The notes below the pieces were generated by a model. That model was given only the letters and a program-made list of their open reading frames with translations. It did not search any database and was not told the origin of the DNA. The translations under genes and the position numbers were made by a program. A DNA stretch of 64,000 nucleotides from Spirosoma validum (GTDB lineage Bacteria; Bacteroidota; Bacteroidia; Cytophagales; Spirosomataceae). Numbering within the stretch: position 1 is the stretch's first letter; the number at the start of each line of letters is the position of its first letter. The DNA lies in assembly GCF_014699035.1 (NCBI RefSeq), contig NZ_JACXAA010000004.1, positions 62,001-126,000 of the forward strand, written 5' to 3'. Below are positions 8,593 through 19,200 of this stretch, one piece after another.

Positions 8593-9302
8593 TAATAGCA
8601 CACTATAATTTCCCCGGCATTTACAAGTTTACTAATAAAATAAACGGTAAGGTTTATGTTGGGCAGTCTGTAAACATTTGTAGGCGGTATTATACGCATG
8701 GATGCAAAAGTCAAGAAATGACATTTGGTTATGCCATTCGTAAGTATGGTAAAAAGAACTTTGAGTTTGAGGTTTTAGAGCGAGTTGACGACACGTCCCA
8801 GCTAAAAAACAGAGAGCAGTATTGGATGGATTATTACCAAAGCTACGAATCCGACAAGGGCTATAACATACTTAGACTAGCCACTGACGCAGGTAAGCGC
8901 GTAGGAAGAAAGGCCACAGAAAAGCAAATAGAGGCTACCAGAGCGCGAGGAAAGGCGCAGGTTGGCGAAAAGAATCCCATGTATGGCAAAAAACGTTCGG
9001 ATGAACTTAAGGCGAAATTAAGTGCATACAGAAAAGGGGTTCCGGTCCCTGAATCGCGGCTTAAACAACTTATAGAGCATAATAAAGTTTTAGGTGCTGC
9101 CAAGCGAGTAAAAATAGATCAAATTGACCCTCAAACGGGCAAGGTTCTCAAGGTTTGGGAGTCAGCTCGAAAGGTGGCCGAAGCATTGGGCATTCACCGA
9201 CAATCGATTCCTTATCGCTGTAGGGGCATCAACCCAAAAAATGGTAAGCCCTTCAATGATGATCTTTTCCTTGGTTTTCGCTGGCAGTTTCACGAACAAT
9301 GA
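8589..9302 (+). CDS. GIY-YIG homing-type endonuclease with NUMOD motifs, block A
   Basis: The protein has 237 residues. The GIY-YIG catalytic domain is residues 8-95 (GIYKFTNKINGKVYVGQS, an arginine after YVGQSVNICRR, and the glutamate in REQYW). A NUMOD3-like stretch follows (NPMYGKKRSDELKAKLS), then a NUMOD1-like DNA-binding module (QIDPQTGKVLKVWESA, then LGIHRQSI). It overlaps the HNH gene by 4 bp. Such proteins cut at a specific site and promote their own spread. No intron was recognised around it, so it is probably free-standing. Confidence 0.88.
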   Translation: MIIAHYNFPGIYKFTNKINGKVYVGQSVNICRRYYTHGCKSQEMTFGYAIRKYGKKNFEFEVLERVDDTSQLKNREQYWMDYYQSYESDKGYNILRLATDAGKRVGRKATEKQIEATRARGKAQVGEKNPMYGKKRSDELKAKLSAYRKGVPVPESRLKQLIEHNKVLGAAKRVKIDQIDPQTGKVLKVWESARKVAEALGIHRQSIPYRCRGINPKNGKPFNDDLFLGFRWQFHEQ

Positions 9303-9308
9303 TTACAT

Positions 9309-9342
9309 AAAAGCCGACCTTACTATATGAAAGTCGGCTTTT
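9309..9342 (+). terminator. Intrinsic terminator after block A
   Basis: A 10-bp stem (AAAAGCCGAC with GTCGGCTTTT) is followed by a T-run, directly after the GIY-YIG stop. It separates the plus-strand block from the convergent tail-tip gene. Confidence 0.8.
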
Positions 9343-9406
9343 TAATGCCTACCTATTTGCTATGCAAACTGTTAGTATGACAACTATCTGTACAGCCCCG
9401 TAGCAT

Positions 9407-12400
9407 TTAGAATACATTTTGCCAATCGCCTTTTACGTACCAATATATTTCTGATCGGATAAGCGTTACCACGTGACCCGCTGCCATGTCGTAATCGACA
9501 TAGCCACGCACAATATTGCGAAGCGTCACCTGTCCGTTTACCCGACTGTGAATGATGGTGATTTCTTTGCCATTGCCAACGGGTTCGCCCGAAAATGTAA
9601 CAATTGATCGACTTGTACCAGAGCTGGGATAAACGTCAATTACGTCAAATAAAGAAGGGTTTACAGTTTCGCTAAATCCTTTGATGTAATACGTTCTTCT
9701 ACCGTTCAATAGCGCATCACCCAACCGCGAAGAACCCACTTCTGCATCAATAGCGAGGTTTATTCCCCCGCTTGCTGTGTTGGCTCCGCTAGCCTTAAAT
9801 ACGGCCGAGGTTACGTTAGATGTACTATTGGGTGGCTGTATGTTCTCAAAACGAGCTACAGCATCCAGGCCCGTTGAGGGGGCATAGACAACACTACCAA
9901 TTGCAACAAACTTGCCCCCATTCTCGATTTTAATGGCTGCGTCGGTATTGTCGCCTTCATTGGTGAGGTAGGCATCTTGTATTTTTAAGCGGCCAATTTT
10001 TCCGGCTGTGGCCACCATCGACCCGTCACTATGCACCCGAAACGGTGCCGTTGCGCGTCCATTATAATCAGCACCCGCATAAATACGTACAGTAGAATCG
10101 GATGGACTAAGGGCCCCGGCAAAACCTGCTTGCCCTTGAATGTTCTGACCATCAGGTGTATATCCTGTTGCTTCGAGCCTAAACCGAACGAACACTTCTC
10201 CTGATTGACGAACCATAAACGGGGCAATGTCCCGATTTTCAAAGGATGCTCCCGCCCAAATTCGCGTTTTAGCTGCCGACCGATCAACGCCAGTTATGCC
10301 AGCTTGAATCGAGCCGTCACTGCCCGCTAATTGAATTGTTCCCGATGTGACAATGCCCCCATTAATCGCAGTTTGAGTATTGTCGTAATTGACGGCAACC
10401 ACCCAATCAATCATAGCGAACGCTTGCCCGGCCGCTTTATTGGCAATACTACGCAGCAAGCCTCCGCCCGCCCCCTGGGTCCACAAATCCCCGATTTCGT
10501 AAGGGGGGTAGGGTGTGGCGCTAAAGTGCGTTACTTTTCCGTCAACGGCACTTTTGGCCTGAGATGCCAGCTCCAGCGCAGCAATAGCGTCTTTATCATA
10601 GACTTGTAGCCAGGTATTGTCATTTCCATTATAAACGAACATCTCCTTGGACGTAGGCTTATACCAGATATCGCCACTATGCTTGGTTCGATCGGCTACC
10701 GGCCATATAGCCGGGTTTGCGTCCTGAAACCATATCTCGATCTTTCCGTCAATCTGAGCCTGCAACCCGTTTACCGTCTGAGTAAACGGTGTATAGACCG
10801 ATCCAATAAAGGCTTGAAGCGCTGAATCATCGGTATACTTAGCCGCCACCACCCAGTCACTGGCATTGAACGCCTGACCTGCCGCCCGGGCCGTCACAGC
10901 CCGGAGAATATCGCCCCCAGGACCCTGCATCCAAATGTCGCCAACGTCGTACGGTGCGTAGGGAGTAGCGATGAAATTTCGTCGTTTACCATCAGCGGTA
11001 TCCTGCGCCTGATTGGCAATGCCAAAAGCCGCCAGCGCATCCTTATCCTGGATCGGCTCCCAGCTATTCGCCCCCGCATTATAGGCAAACAGCTCTTTCG
11101 TATCGTTTTTGTACCAGTAATCACCCGCGTGGGTGTTACGTTCATCTTCAGTCGTCCAGTTAAGTTTTGGATCGTTCGGACCAAACCAAGCGTCGAACCG
11201 ATTATCCAGCTGCGTCTGTACGCCCGTCACAAACGGATTATAGACCGCATTGACAAAGTTTATGATCGCTTCGTCACCTGTGTATTTTCCCGCCTTTGTA
11301 AAATCGGAAGGGCTGTAGGATTGCCCAGCAACTTTACCGACGACACACATCATAATGTCACCACCAGCCCCCTGCGCCCATAAATCGCCGGGCTGGTAGG
11401 GTGGGTAGGGCGTCGTCTGAAAGACCGTCCGCTTGCCATCCGCCGTATCTTTAGCCTGCGATGCCAGCGCTGCGGCTTCGAGTGCCTGTTTGTCGAGAAT
11501 CTCCAGCCAGCTATTATCATAGCCGTTATAAGCAAACAGTTGTTTGGTAGAGGCTTTATACCACCAGTCACCACTATGAGCAAGCCTTTCCGATGCTGGC
11601 CACGTATTCGGTTCGGTATCCTGATACCAGGTTGTGATCTTTCCGTCGATTTGCGCCTGTAATCCATTTACGGTTTGCGTGAAGGGATTATAAACGACAG
11701 TAATAAATGCCTGAAGCGATGAGTCGTCGGTATATTTTCCGGCTTTGACCCAATCACTAAGGGAATAAGCCTGCCCAGCTAATTTTGCTGTGACGCATAC
11801 CATAATTTCGCCTGACGCCCCCTGAGTCCACATATCGCCGACGTCATAAGGTGCGTGGGGCGTTCCTGTAAACACCCGGCGTTTGCCATCCGCTGTATCC
11901 TGAGCCTTTGATGCACTTTCAAAGGCCGCCAGTGCATCCTTATCATAAATGGGTAGCCAGGTATTCGCATAGCCGTTATAGGCAAACATTTCCTTGAATG
12001 TAGGCCTGTACCAGATATCCCCAGAATGCTTCACCCGATCGGTAGCTGGCCATGTATTCGGATCGACATCCTGAAACCAGATTTCAACCTTTTCGTCAAG
12101 CTGGGATTGATACGTTGTTACGACTTCGGAGAAGTCCGCCAACTCCTGAGAGACCTCGTCGATTGTGCCGGTACTGCCATCCGGCTTTCTAAACTCGATT
12201 CGACCTTTGATAATACCGCTATCCAGGTCGAATGAGGTTTGACCATCCGCCGACTGAATAACACCCGTAGTAATATATCGGCCGTTAATGATCGTGAAAC
12301 CGTACGTCAAGTGAATACGACGTACCCCGTCCGGTCCCACACTGTGAAGCATACCCACTAGAAACCGGTGGTAAATTGGATGCGAATCAACCGTTACGCC

Positions 12401-14227
12401 CGTCGTGAAGAATTGAAAACCTGCTTCATTGTAATTTGTCTTATTCGCTTCGACGTAGATGAAGCGAAGTTCATTGTCATTGATCGTGAACGTCTGGGCC
12501 GGTATCTGCCACGTCTTGGGCGTGTCTTCAATCGTTAAGTGGGTGAGCGTTCCGTTGCTGACATGCACTACATTGGGGTTGCCGCCAACATTGGGTGTCA
12601 CCGTTACGTTGAGAATAAATTGCTGTGACCGCGTACCGACGCTGAGCATCATCGTTTCAATGCTCAGCGGCTTAATTTTCTCCGGATCAAAATAGCCGTC
12701 GGGATCGAATACGTTTTTGTATAGCTCCTGGGCCACCCGGTAGGACTCCTTCGCTGACCGGGCATCGCGCAGATCGTTGATCTTGATGATGCGCTGAACC
12801 GTGTTGCGCTCGTTGAGTTGCCGATAAATGATTGATACGTCGAAGCTATCGCCAACGTCCAGGGTGTACTTGTAGTGGTTGATCAGGTCGCGCTTGAAGC
12901 CAATCACCCGGCTACCGCCTTCGATCTGAAGGTCCGTATCCAGAATGGTAACCGTATCGCCCAGGCCAAACCAGTTGTGAATCGTTCCGGGCGCAACCCG
13001 GTCCGCCAGATACAATTGATCCAGGGCGATCGTGTACTGATTGCGGGGTTTTCCGTTCGCATCCAGATACGCCTGCCCCGCTGCCTGTAGTTCAGCCTCG
13101 GCGCTATCGACGTAGGATTGCGGCATGAGAATGTCCAGCAGCACGTACGTATCCCCCGCTGCGATAGCGAACGCCCCTGCCGCTGGATACGTCTGCCCGT
13201 TATCCTCCAGTTTATCCAGCACGAACGTTTTGCTACTGGCAGTGTATTTATTCACCGTAAACTCATAGCCGGTTAGCTTACCCGTCTTAAAGCTCACTTT
13301 CGCGGTTTGACCAGGCAATAACTGGGCGTTGAGATCGAAATTCATGCCCGAATCGACAAACGTGAACACATCGGCGCCGAGCGCTGTTACCGTACCCGTC
13401 CGGCGGGGATAGATGTCGGGAAATTCTTTGTACTGCTCAATCAGCCCAAAGGCCGCTTTGGTGGTGGCATTCTCCAGAAAGTTATTCGGCCGGTTGGCGA
13501 AGACCAGCTTACCCGCATTGCTTCGGTAGGCCGTAGGTATGTTTTTGCTTCCGCCCTCAACGTAGAGCCGGGTGAAAAAGCCGGTATTGGAAACGATCTG
13601 GCGCTTGATTTCCGTGCCGCCTTTGGCCTGACCGAACTGAAACACGTGGGGTAACACAACGCCCGTTGTCCCCACGAATAGTTCTCTACCCGTACCGTTG
13701 TATTCAATCCGGAATTCGGTTTGAAACTCCGAGCATAAGCGCTGGAGCACGGCCAGACAATCTTCGTTGTTGAACGATAGGGTTTTTTCGGTCGTAGTAA
13801 TCACATTGCCCAGTGACCAGGTGGGAAGCGCCCGGGCGATATTGGTCATCAGCACCCCAATGAACACCGCCAGGTTGCCCGTTAGCGAAAACGCGCCACC
13901 CGTGTTGAAGCCAGTCAGATCGGCCGACAGGTATTGAACGCGCTGAAGCGAGTACTGCGCCCCCTGAAATTCAAGATCATAGCGAAACTTATTCTCAGAT
14001 AACTTCGTGCCAACGGGCTTGCTGTTCAGGGTGTAGGTTTCCCCAAACACCTCCAGGTAATCGCCAATATTGAAAATGAGCGGCCCCGCCGAGTTGACGG
14101 TAATGGCAATCGTGTCTTCCCCCAGCAGCCGCTTGTTCTGCTCCGCTTTTTCGACGGTACGCGCTATTTCGTAGCCAAACAGCGGCAACTCACCTCCCGA
14201 GCTATTTTTGACAATGATCTGATCCAT
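9407..14227 (-). CDS. Tail-tip / tail-associated protein with four internal repeats
   Basis: The protein has 1606 residues. The N-terminal 400-500 residues resemble a siphovirus tail-hub or Tal-type domain (IFNIGDYLEVFGETYTL, then FRIEYNGTGRELFVG). Residues about 700-1290 hold four tandem units of roughly 150 residues, each with W-Q/G-D-P, HSGD-WYK, YNG-N-W, AL--A--AQ-T-DGK, TPYAPY--GD-W-QG and a DWV-A-KYTDD-like tail. The last 300 residues include paired RIWAGA/RIYAGA segments and a beta-rich tip. Together with the tape measure and Dit-like protein upstream, this makes it the distal tail and host-recognition component. Unit number may vary between relatives. Confidence 0.85.
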   Translation of the reverse strand: MDQIIVKNSSGGELPLFGYEIARTVEKAEQNKRLLGEDTIAITVNSAGPLIFNIGDYLEVFGETYTLNSKPVGTKLSENKFRYDLEFQGAQYSLQRVQYLSADLTGFNTGGAFSLTGNLAVFIGVLMTNIARALPTWSLGNVITTTEKTLSFNNEDCLAVLQRLCSEFQTEFRIEYNGTGRELFVGTTGVVLPHVFQFGQAKGGTEIKRQIVSNTGFFTRLYVEGGSKNIPTAYRSNAGKLVFANRPNNFLENATTKAAFGLIEQYKEFPDIYPRRTGTVTALGADVFTFVDSGMNFDLNAQLLPGQTAKVSFKTGKLTGYEFTVNKYTASSKTFVLDKLEDNGQTYPAAGAFAIAAGDTYVLLDILMPQSYVDSAEAELQAAGQAYLDANGKPRNQYTIALDQLYLADRVAPGTIHNWFGLGDTVTILDTDLQIEGGSRVIGFKRDLINHYKYTLDVGDSFDVSIIYRQLNERNTVQRIIKINDLRDARSAKESYRVAQELYKNVFDPDGYFDPEKIKPLSIETMMLSVGTRSQQFILNVTVTPNVGGNPNVVHVSNGTLTHLTIEDTPKTWQIPAQTFTINDNELRFIYVEANKTNYNEAGFQFFTTGVTVDSHPIYHRFLVGMLHSVGPDGVRRIHLTYGFTIINGRYITTGVIQSADGQTSFDLDSGIIKGRIEFRKPDGSTGTIDEVSQELADFSEVVTTYQSQLDEKVEIWFQDVDPNTWPATDRVKHSGDIWYRPTFKEMFAYNGYANTWLPIYDKDALAAFESASKAQDTADGKRRVFTGTPHAPYDVGDMWTQGASGEIMVCVTAKLAGQAYSLSDWVKAGKYTDDSSLQAFITVVYNPFTQTVNGLQAQIDGKITTWYQDTEPNTWPASERLAHSGDWWYKASTKQLFAYNGYDNSWLEILDKQALEAAALASQAKDTADGKRTVFQTTPYPPYQPGDLWAQGAGGDIMMCVVGKVAGQSYSPSDFTKAGKYTGDEAIINFVNAVYNPFVTGVQTQLDNRFDAWFGPNDPKLNWTTEDERNTHAGDYWYKNDTKELFAYNAGANSWEPIQDKDALAAFGIANQAQDTADGKRRNFIATPYAPYDVGDIWMQGPGGDILRAVTARAAGQAFNASDWVVAAKYTDDSALQAFIGSVYTPFTQTVNGLQAQIDGKIEIWFQDANPAIWPVADRTKHSGDIWYKPTSKEMFVYNGNDNTWLQVYDKDAIAALELASQAKSAVDGKVTHFSATPYPPYEIGDLWTQGAGGGLLRSIANKAAGQAFAMIDWVVAVNYDNTQTAINGGIVTSGTIQLAGSDGSIQAGITGVDRSAAKTRIWAGASFENRDIAPFMVRQSGEVFVRFRLEATGYTPDGQNIQGQAGFAGALSPSDSTVRIYAGADYNGRATAPFRVHSDGSMVATAGKIGRLKIQDAYLTNEGDNTDAAIKIENGGKFVAIGSVVYAPSTGLDAVARFENIQPPNSTSNVTSAVFKASGANTASGGINLAIDAEVGSSRLGDALLNGRRTYYIKGFSETVNPSLFDVIDVYPSSGTSRSIVTFSGEPVGNGKEITIIHSRVNGQVTLRNIVRGYVDYDMAAGHVVTLIRSEIYWYVKGDWQNVF

Positions 14228-14386
14228 TACGACTTGCTTAACCCACTAATAATCACTATACTTGAATCAGTTTTTGATACCTGTTGGCAGTCGCCCATAC
14301 AGCATCGAATTTAAATCAACCAAACGACATGAAACGCTAACTTGCCTCCGCTAAGAAAAGCCAAAGGGCTATTTTAGACATCTCAT

Positions 14387-14412
14387 AAAAGCCCGCCGAC
14401 GAGTGGGCTTTT
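14387..14412 (-). terminator. Hairpin after the single-repeat gene
   Basis: AAAAGCCC and GGGCTTTT arms enclose a 10-base loop directly after the stop of 14413-14784 on the minus strand, with an A/T-rich flank. It would end or attenuate transcription before the tail-tip gene. That implies partial readthrough or a separate promoter in 14228-14386, where none was identified with confidence. Confidence 0.6.
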
Positions 14413-14784
14413 CTAGTTTTTCAGGGCCAATACCCAGTTGCTTGGGCGAAAGCACAATGGTTTATTTCGAGCCTTTATGCATCTGCGCAAATGGAGCCCG
14501 TCAGCCCATAAGTCATTTTCTTTATAGGGCGGATAGGGGGTAACTACGAAAAATGTTAGACTTTCGGCAGTGGGATTGATTAGTACTGTCGCCCTTTTAA
14601 ATGCTTCCAGTGTTTCTTTATCTTCAATCGGCAACCATAGCTTTTCTGTGGAATCCCAAACAAATAGTTCTTCTGATTGAACCCTGAACCAGTAGTCTCC
14701 ACTTGATAGGGCGGTATTACTTCGTGGGTCGTTTTCAGAAAAAAAGCACTCAATACGCCCTTCAATAGCTTCTGCGGTTTCCAT
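14413..14784 (-). CDS. Stand-alone single copy of the tail-tip repeat
   Basis: The protein has 123 residues. It is one whole unit of the repeat found four times in the tail-tip protein: IEGRIECFFSENDP, SSGDYWFR, LWLPIEDKETLEAFKRA, TPYPPYKENDLWADG and PSNWVLALKN. It has diverged more than the four internal units have from one another. It lies between the Dit-like gene and the tail-tip gene, 12 bp from the former. It may be a tail accessory protein that caps or competes with the repeats, or a relic of a longer array. Confidence 0.75.
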   Translation of the reverse strand: METAEAIEGRIECFFSENDPRSNTALSSGDYWFRVQSEELFVWDSTEKLWLPIEDKETLEAFKRATVLINPTAESLTFFVVTPYPPYKENDLWADGLHLRRCIKARNKPLCFRPSNWVLALKN

Positions 14785-14796
14785 ATAGTTGATTGG

Positions 14797-16011
14797 TTAG
14801 AACTTATCGTAGATGGTTTGCGCGTTACTCGAAAAACTGGTCAGCTTCTCAATCACGCCCGTGACACTGATATAATGATCACCCGACGAATTGTAGTTAT
14901 GCGTCCGGGTAACATTACTACCGTACACGTCTTTGCTGGGCGTAGAGTTGTCACCCCAGTAGATGTTCATCGGCGTAGGAGAAGACAGCGTAATGCTCAC
15001 CTGCCCGGTACCGGAGAATTTGAGTACCCGTTTGACGGGTTCAGGCTCCAATAGATTCAAGGTAAACGTAGCCGTCAGGTTGCGCCAGTCAATTTCCTCA
15101 TCAATGCTTTTCATGGCTACCACCTCATACACCAGCACGACGGTGTTGTCCATGATCCGCATCAACCGGCGAAAACCGGGCTTAACAAACAACTCGCGAA
15201 AGGCCCGAATTTTGTTGGTGAACTCAGTAGCAGAAATGCCGTAGCAAAAGCAGAGCAGGGTAATTTCGCGGGCTTCGTAGCGCGGACTGCCTAAGTCCAT
15301 CACCAGGCCGTGCGCCCCCGCCCAGTTCATCATCAGGGGTTCTTTGAGGTGCAGATTACCCAGCATACCGCGCGATTTGGTGACGACAACGCCCATGCTG
15401 CGAAAGTTTATGCCGTCTACGTAATACGTATTAGTCATGTAAGAAGGATTTTGGGGGTCCGTGGGATCGGTTGGATCAGTTGGCAGGCCGTCATCAACGA
15501 TCTGATTATAGATTAGCAGATCTTCCACCGTCGCGTTGCCGGTATAGCTGGTGGTCACGTCATTGATCACGGCAACGCCGATGGGTTTTCCCCAGCCCGA
15601 AGGAAATAGTTGCACATCCGTGTTGTGGCCGTTGACGTACGCCCGCGCCCGGTCGGCTTCCTGCTGAATGACCAGGTACGACCAGATGGTTAGGGGGGAC
15701 GCCAGGTCCAGATACAGCACTCTATTCTCGCCCGCAAACACGAACAGACACCAGCTGGCCCCCGGACCCGTGGCCGTTATTTCCGCTTTGATCCACAGGC
15801 TCATGGTGAAAATGCCCGATAGTGGCACGATGGAGCTGGCAATCTCGGCGTAACCGTCGGCATTGAGCCGGGCCGCCCGGTGATTACGTCCCACAATGAA
15901 ATTACCGTCCACGACCTGGGCGTTGTGGTGACCCGGCGCGTAGTCCTGCGCCACGGTCGACCCCGGCGTTTCGTTGAAGGGAATATCCAGTATGGGTGTC
16001 GGTGTCGGCAT
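14797..16011 (-). CDS. Dit-like distal tail protein with LamG-type N-terminus and PKD-like C-terminus
   Basis: The protein has 404 residues. Residues 1-175 look like a concanavalin/LamG beta-sandwich (GIFTMSLWIKAEI, then ARAYVNGHNTDV). A TDPTDPTDPQNP linker follows. Residues 195-335 have the character of a distal tail protein (VDGINFRSMGVVVTKSRG, then NKIRAFRELFVKPG). The last 70 residues resemble a PKD-type domain (MNIYWGDNSTPS, then HNYNSSGDHYISVTG). Position immediately after the tape measure is the normal Dit position. The extra carbohydrate-binding-type domains suggest surface glycan contact; this is inference. Confidence 0.75.
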   Translation of the reverse strand: MPTPTPILDIPFNETPGSTVAQDYAPGHHNAQVVDGNFIVGRNHRAARLNADGYAEIASSIVPLSGIFTMSLWIKAEITATGPGASWCLFVFAGENRVLYLDLASPLTIWSYLVIQQEADRARAYVNGHNTDVQLFPSGWGKPIGVAVINDVTTSYTGNATVEDLLIYNQIVDDGLPTDPTDPTDPQNPSYMTNTYYVDGINFRSMGVVVTKSRGMLGNLHLKEPLMMNWAGAHGLVMDLGSPRYEAREITLLCFCYGISATEFTNKIRAFRELFVKPGFRRLMRIMDNTVVLVYEVVAMKSIDEEIDWRNLTATFTLNLLEPEPVKRVLKFSGTGQVSITLSSPTPMNIYWGDNSTPSKDVYGSNVTRTHNYNSSGDHYISVTGVIEKLTSFSSNAQTIYDKF

Positions 16012-16029
16012 CGCGGATTGCTTAATTCA

Positions 16030-16263
16030 CTATCGTAATGGTACTTGCTTACCTTCTTTGGGGAAACCACGATCATCATTACCTACTTCAATGTAGGCGA
16101 CTGGTCGAAATCGAGGGGAGTAGTCTTCCAATTCGCTCGTACGCAAAAATTCCAGCGTATTAGGAGACGTGGTTGAATAATACTTGCCTTCCTGTTCGTC
16201 GAACATTAGCGCGATGACGCCCGTATCGGTTCGTTTACAAATGGGTTGCTTTTCCTTTTTCAT
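16030..16263 (-). CDS. Small hypothetical tail-module protein
   Basis: The protein has 77 residues, hydrophilic, with no recognised domain. It lies 4 bp after the tape measure stop and 18 bp before the Dit-like gene, so it is part of the tail operon. The sequence (EGKYYSTTSPNTLEFL, then RPVAYIEVGNDDRG) hints at a small beta-fold protein. Function is unknown. Confidence 0.7.
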   Translation of the reverse strand: MKKEKQPICKRTDTGVIALMFDEQEGKYYSTTSPNTLEFLRTSELEDYSPRFRPVAYIEVGNDDRGFPKEGKQVPLR

Positions 16264-16267
16264 AAGA

Positions 16268-19200
16268 TTATTTATACGTTCCGGCTAGGATGCCCCCTTG
16301 GTACATCCGGTCCAGTCGGTCACTGATGGAGGTAAGTTTGACGTTGGTTTCTTCCAGGCGGGCCGTGTTGCGCTCGATGCCCGCCAGATACACAATGGAT
16401 TGCTGCATACGCGTATCAATTTGCGCCTGCGTAATCCGAATGGCAGTGATGTTGCCCGCCAGGATCGAAGCGGTTTCTTCAGTGACGCCTTTGATGCTTC
16501 CGGTAAGGGACGAGGATGACGATTTGTCTTTTGGATTTTTCAGCACATCGAACCCTGAACTTTGTGCCTGATCTTTGAGATCTTTTAAGCCCTGATTAAA
16601 CAACTGCACTGCTGGGGCAGCTTCTTTGAACAGCTTGGCAAAATCATCATCGAACCGTTGATCACCGCCGGGGGTAAGTGATTGTGTTATATCCTTTTCT
16701 AGCTGATCCAAGTACGGGCCAATGACTTTAGAAAACAGTAGGTTTGTTACCAAGCTCTCAAGTAAATCTTCGACGGACGACTTAAAAGCAAGTGCGGCAT
16801 CGGTTCCCTCTTTGAAAGCATTGACTAGACCGTCCCGCAGCGAATTTCCAAAGCCTCCCGCCAGTTCACCCACCACTGCTTTTACCTTCTCCTTTGCTTC
16901 CTCCATTTTTTTGGTCCAAGCAATGGTATCTTGTAATAAAAGTTTGGTTGATTCGTCAATACGGTTGTTCTGAATTAAACTTTCCGCCAAGGCTTGATTT
17001 AATTCCTTTACGCCATTTCCGGTATCACGAATCAGATCGGGATAGGTAGCCAGTAGCGCACCGAATTCATCTTCCTTCTTTTTGCCTCCAAATAAACCGA
17101 CTATAAAACCAACGCCAGCTCCAATGGCCGTACCGATGCCGGGTAAAATGGCCGTACCGATGGCGGCACCGCTAACGGCTGTCGTTCCGACATTTTTCCA
17201 GTCAACTACGTTGCCTTGTCCAACTTTGGCCTGACCATCATTGAGCCTCATCAATGATTCCTGATAGCCCTTCGTTGCGTCTTTTAGTTGATCAATTCCA
17301 TCTTTGATTCGGCCCTGGTAATTCTTGACAAATACGTTTTCATTCCGCTCTGTACGGTTGCCGATTTGCTCATTTAAAAGTTGATTGTACTGTAGCTGTT
17401 GCCCGATGACCGACCGGTAATACTCTTGTTCACTGCGTTTCCGTTGCTCGTAGGCCGAGGCAATGGTTGATAGTATGGTAACGACTCCTTGAAGGCCAAT
17501 ATCAAGCTTTTGGGCATCGGTTAAATTCTCCTTTAAAGACTTAGTGAGTAAACCGATATTGGAGGCAACGCCAGATACGTAGCCGCCCAATGCTGTAAAG
17601 GCTCCACCTAAGTTTATTAGTGAGTCCCCAAGCTGATTAAGCGTTCCGATTAATTCGGCTACCCTGGCTAAGTCTTCGTCTTTTATAGATGCCTTTAGGT
17701 CATTGCGTTCTTTTAATACCTGCTGATATGTTCTGGTATTTGCAACCTTCTTTTCTGTCTCTAAATATTCGTTGAGTTGCGCGAGCCGTTTTTGCATAGC
17801 GGCCCGACCCGATTCCAATATGACTTGATCGAGTTTTTTATAGGCTTCTGATGCTTGCGCTGCTCGCTCATTAATTTCTTTTATCTCAGCATCATTGCCT
17901 TTGTTAATGTTATTGAGCGCGGTTTGATACGTGGAATTCTTTGCCTTTCCTCGGTATTGTAGTTCCAATGCGGCCCGTAGATCCGCATAGCGTTTGGTTA
18001 TGGCCAAACGTTGCTGTTCTGCCCCGGTAACGTCTTGCAAATATTGGGCAAGCTGTTGTTTTAGTTGATCCTGGGCGGCAATACGGCGATTAGTAACTTC
18101 TTCCCGCTTATCGTAATCGTCTCTTGTGTTGGCTGGTTTTTGATCTAATTCGGCCTGTTTTTGCTTGAGTATTTCTAGATAATCAATCAGGCTGCCCGCT
18201 TCAACTTGCGCCTTTTCAAGTCCTTCCCGGAATACATCAAGACTCGTTTTTTTGCCCGTAACAGCGTTCCGCTCATCTAGTAGCGTCCCTAAATTTTTGG
18301 TTTCCTCTGCCGATAATTTACCGAAAGGCTGCTTACTTTCTAATTTAGAAATCTGAGAGTTTAGGTAATCGAGATACGAATCGCCCGACTTCTTCAGGTC
18401 GGCAAATTGTGCATCTGCTGACTCTTTACCGTAAGCTTCTATGAACTGCTGATAGACTGTGTACTTAGATTTCTTATCCGCCAATTCCTGATCGAATGAC
18501 TCGATAGCATACTTCTTCCTGAGTTCTTCAACGTTGCGGTCAGCCTGGTATTTTTTTGCGCTCTGTTCGGCTATTTTACCCGTTTCAGTGGGTTTTGCCT
18601 TTTCAATTATTTCCTGCGCCTTTTTTGAAATTGCCTCCCAGTAATCAATACTACCATAGGGACCGATTTTGTCAGCCTCTTTAGCAGCCTTAATTTCTTC
18701 CTTGGTTAGCTTTCCGGTAATTAGTCGCTTCTTTCTTTCGAGTTCGTCAATTTCCGCTTGATAGCGAGCATTTTCCGCACCTGATGTAGATTTTTCGTAC
18801 TGCGCCTTTCTAGTAGTCTCGATTAATTTATCGTAATACTGCTCTGTTTTAAGGATAGCCTTTTGTTTATCCCCTTCGCCCTTCGCCTTACTTTTTGCGG
18901 CCTCATCATTTAAGGCCATTTCTTTTTGAACTCTGACCTGTGTTGCTTTCTCGGCGGCAATTTCCTTCTGCTGCCGCTGCTTTAAAAGTGCTGCTTTACC
19001 TTTTTCGTAATCAAAACTACCCTCACCTGCTGCCGCAGCCCCCGCCAAGCTGAGTTTATCACCAATGCCTAATTCCAGCCCTTCGCCCCGCTCTAGAGCT
19101 TTTTGACGTTTATACGATTCATCAAATTTCTGAACTAACCGATCATTGTCAATCTGACGTTTGCGAGCATCGATGTAATCATTGATTGATTTAATCGATT

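Noticed and set aside
9407-14227. Extra genes inside the tail-tip region (for example 13441-13707, 11350-11667 and 10331-10609)
   Set aside because: Frames on both strands inside a long continuous gene with GC-skewed repeats; they are shadows of the repeat units.
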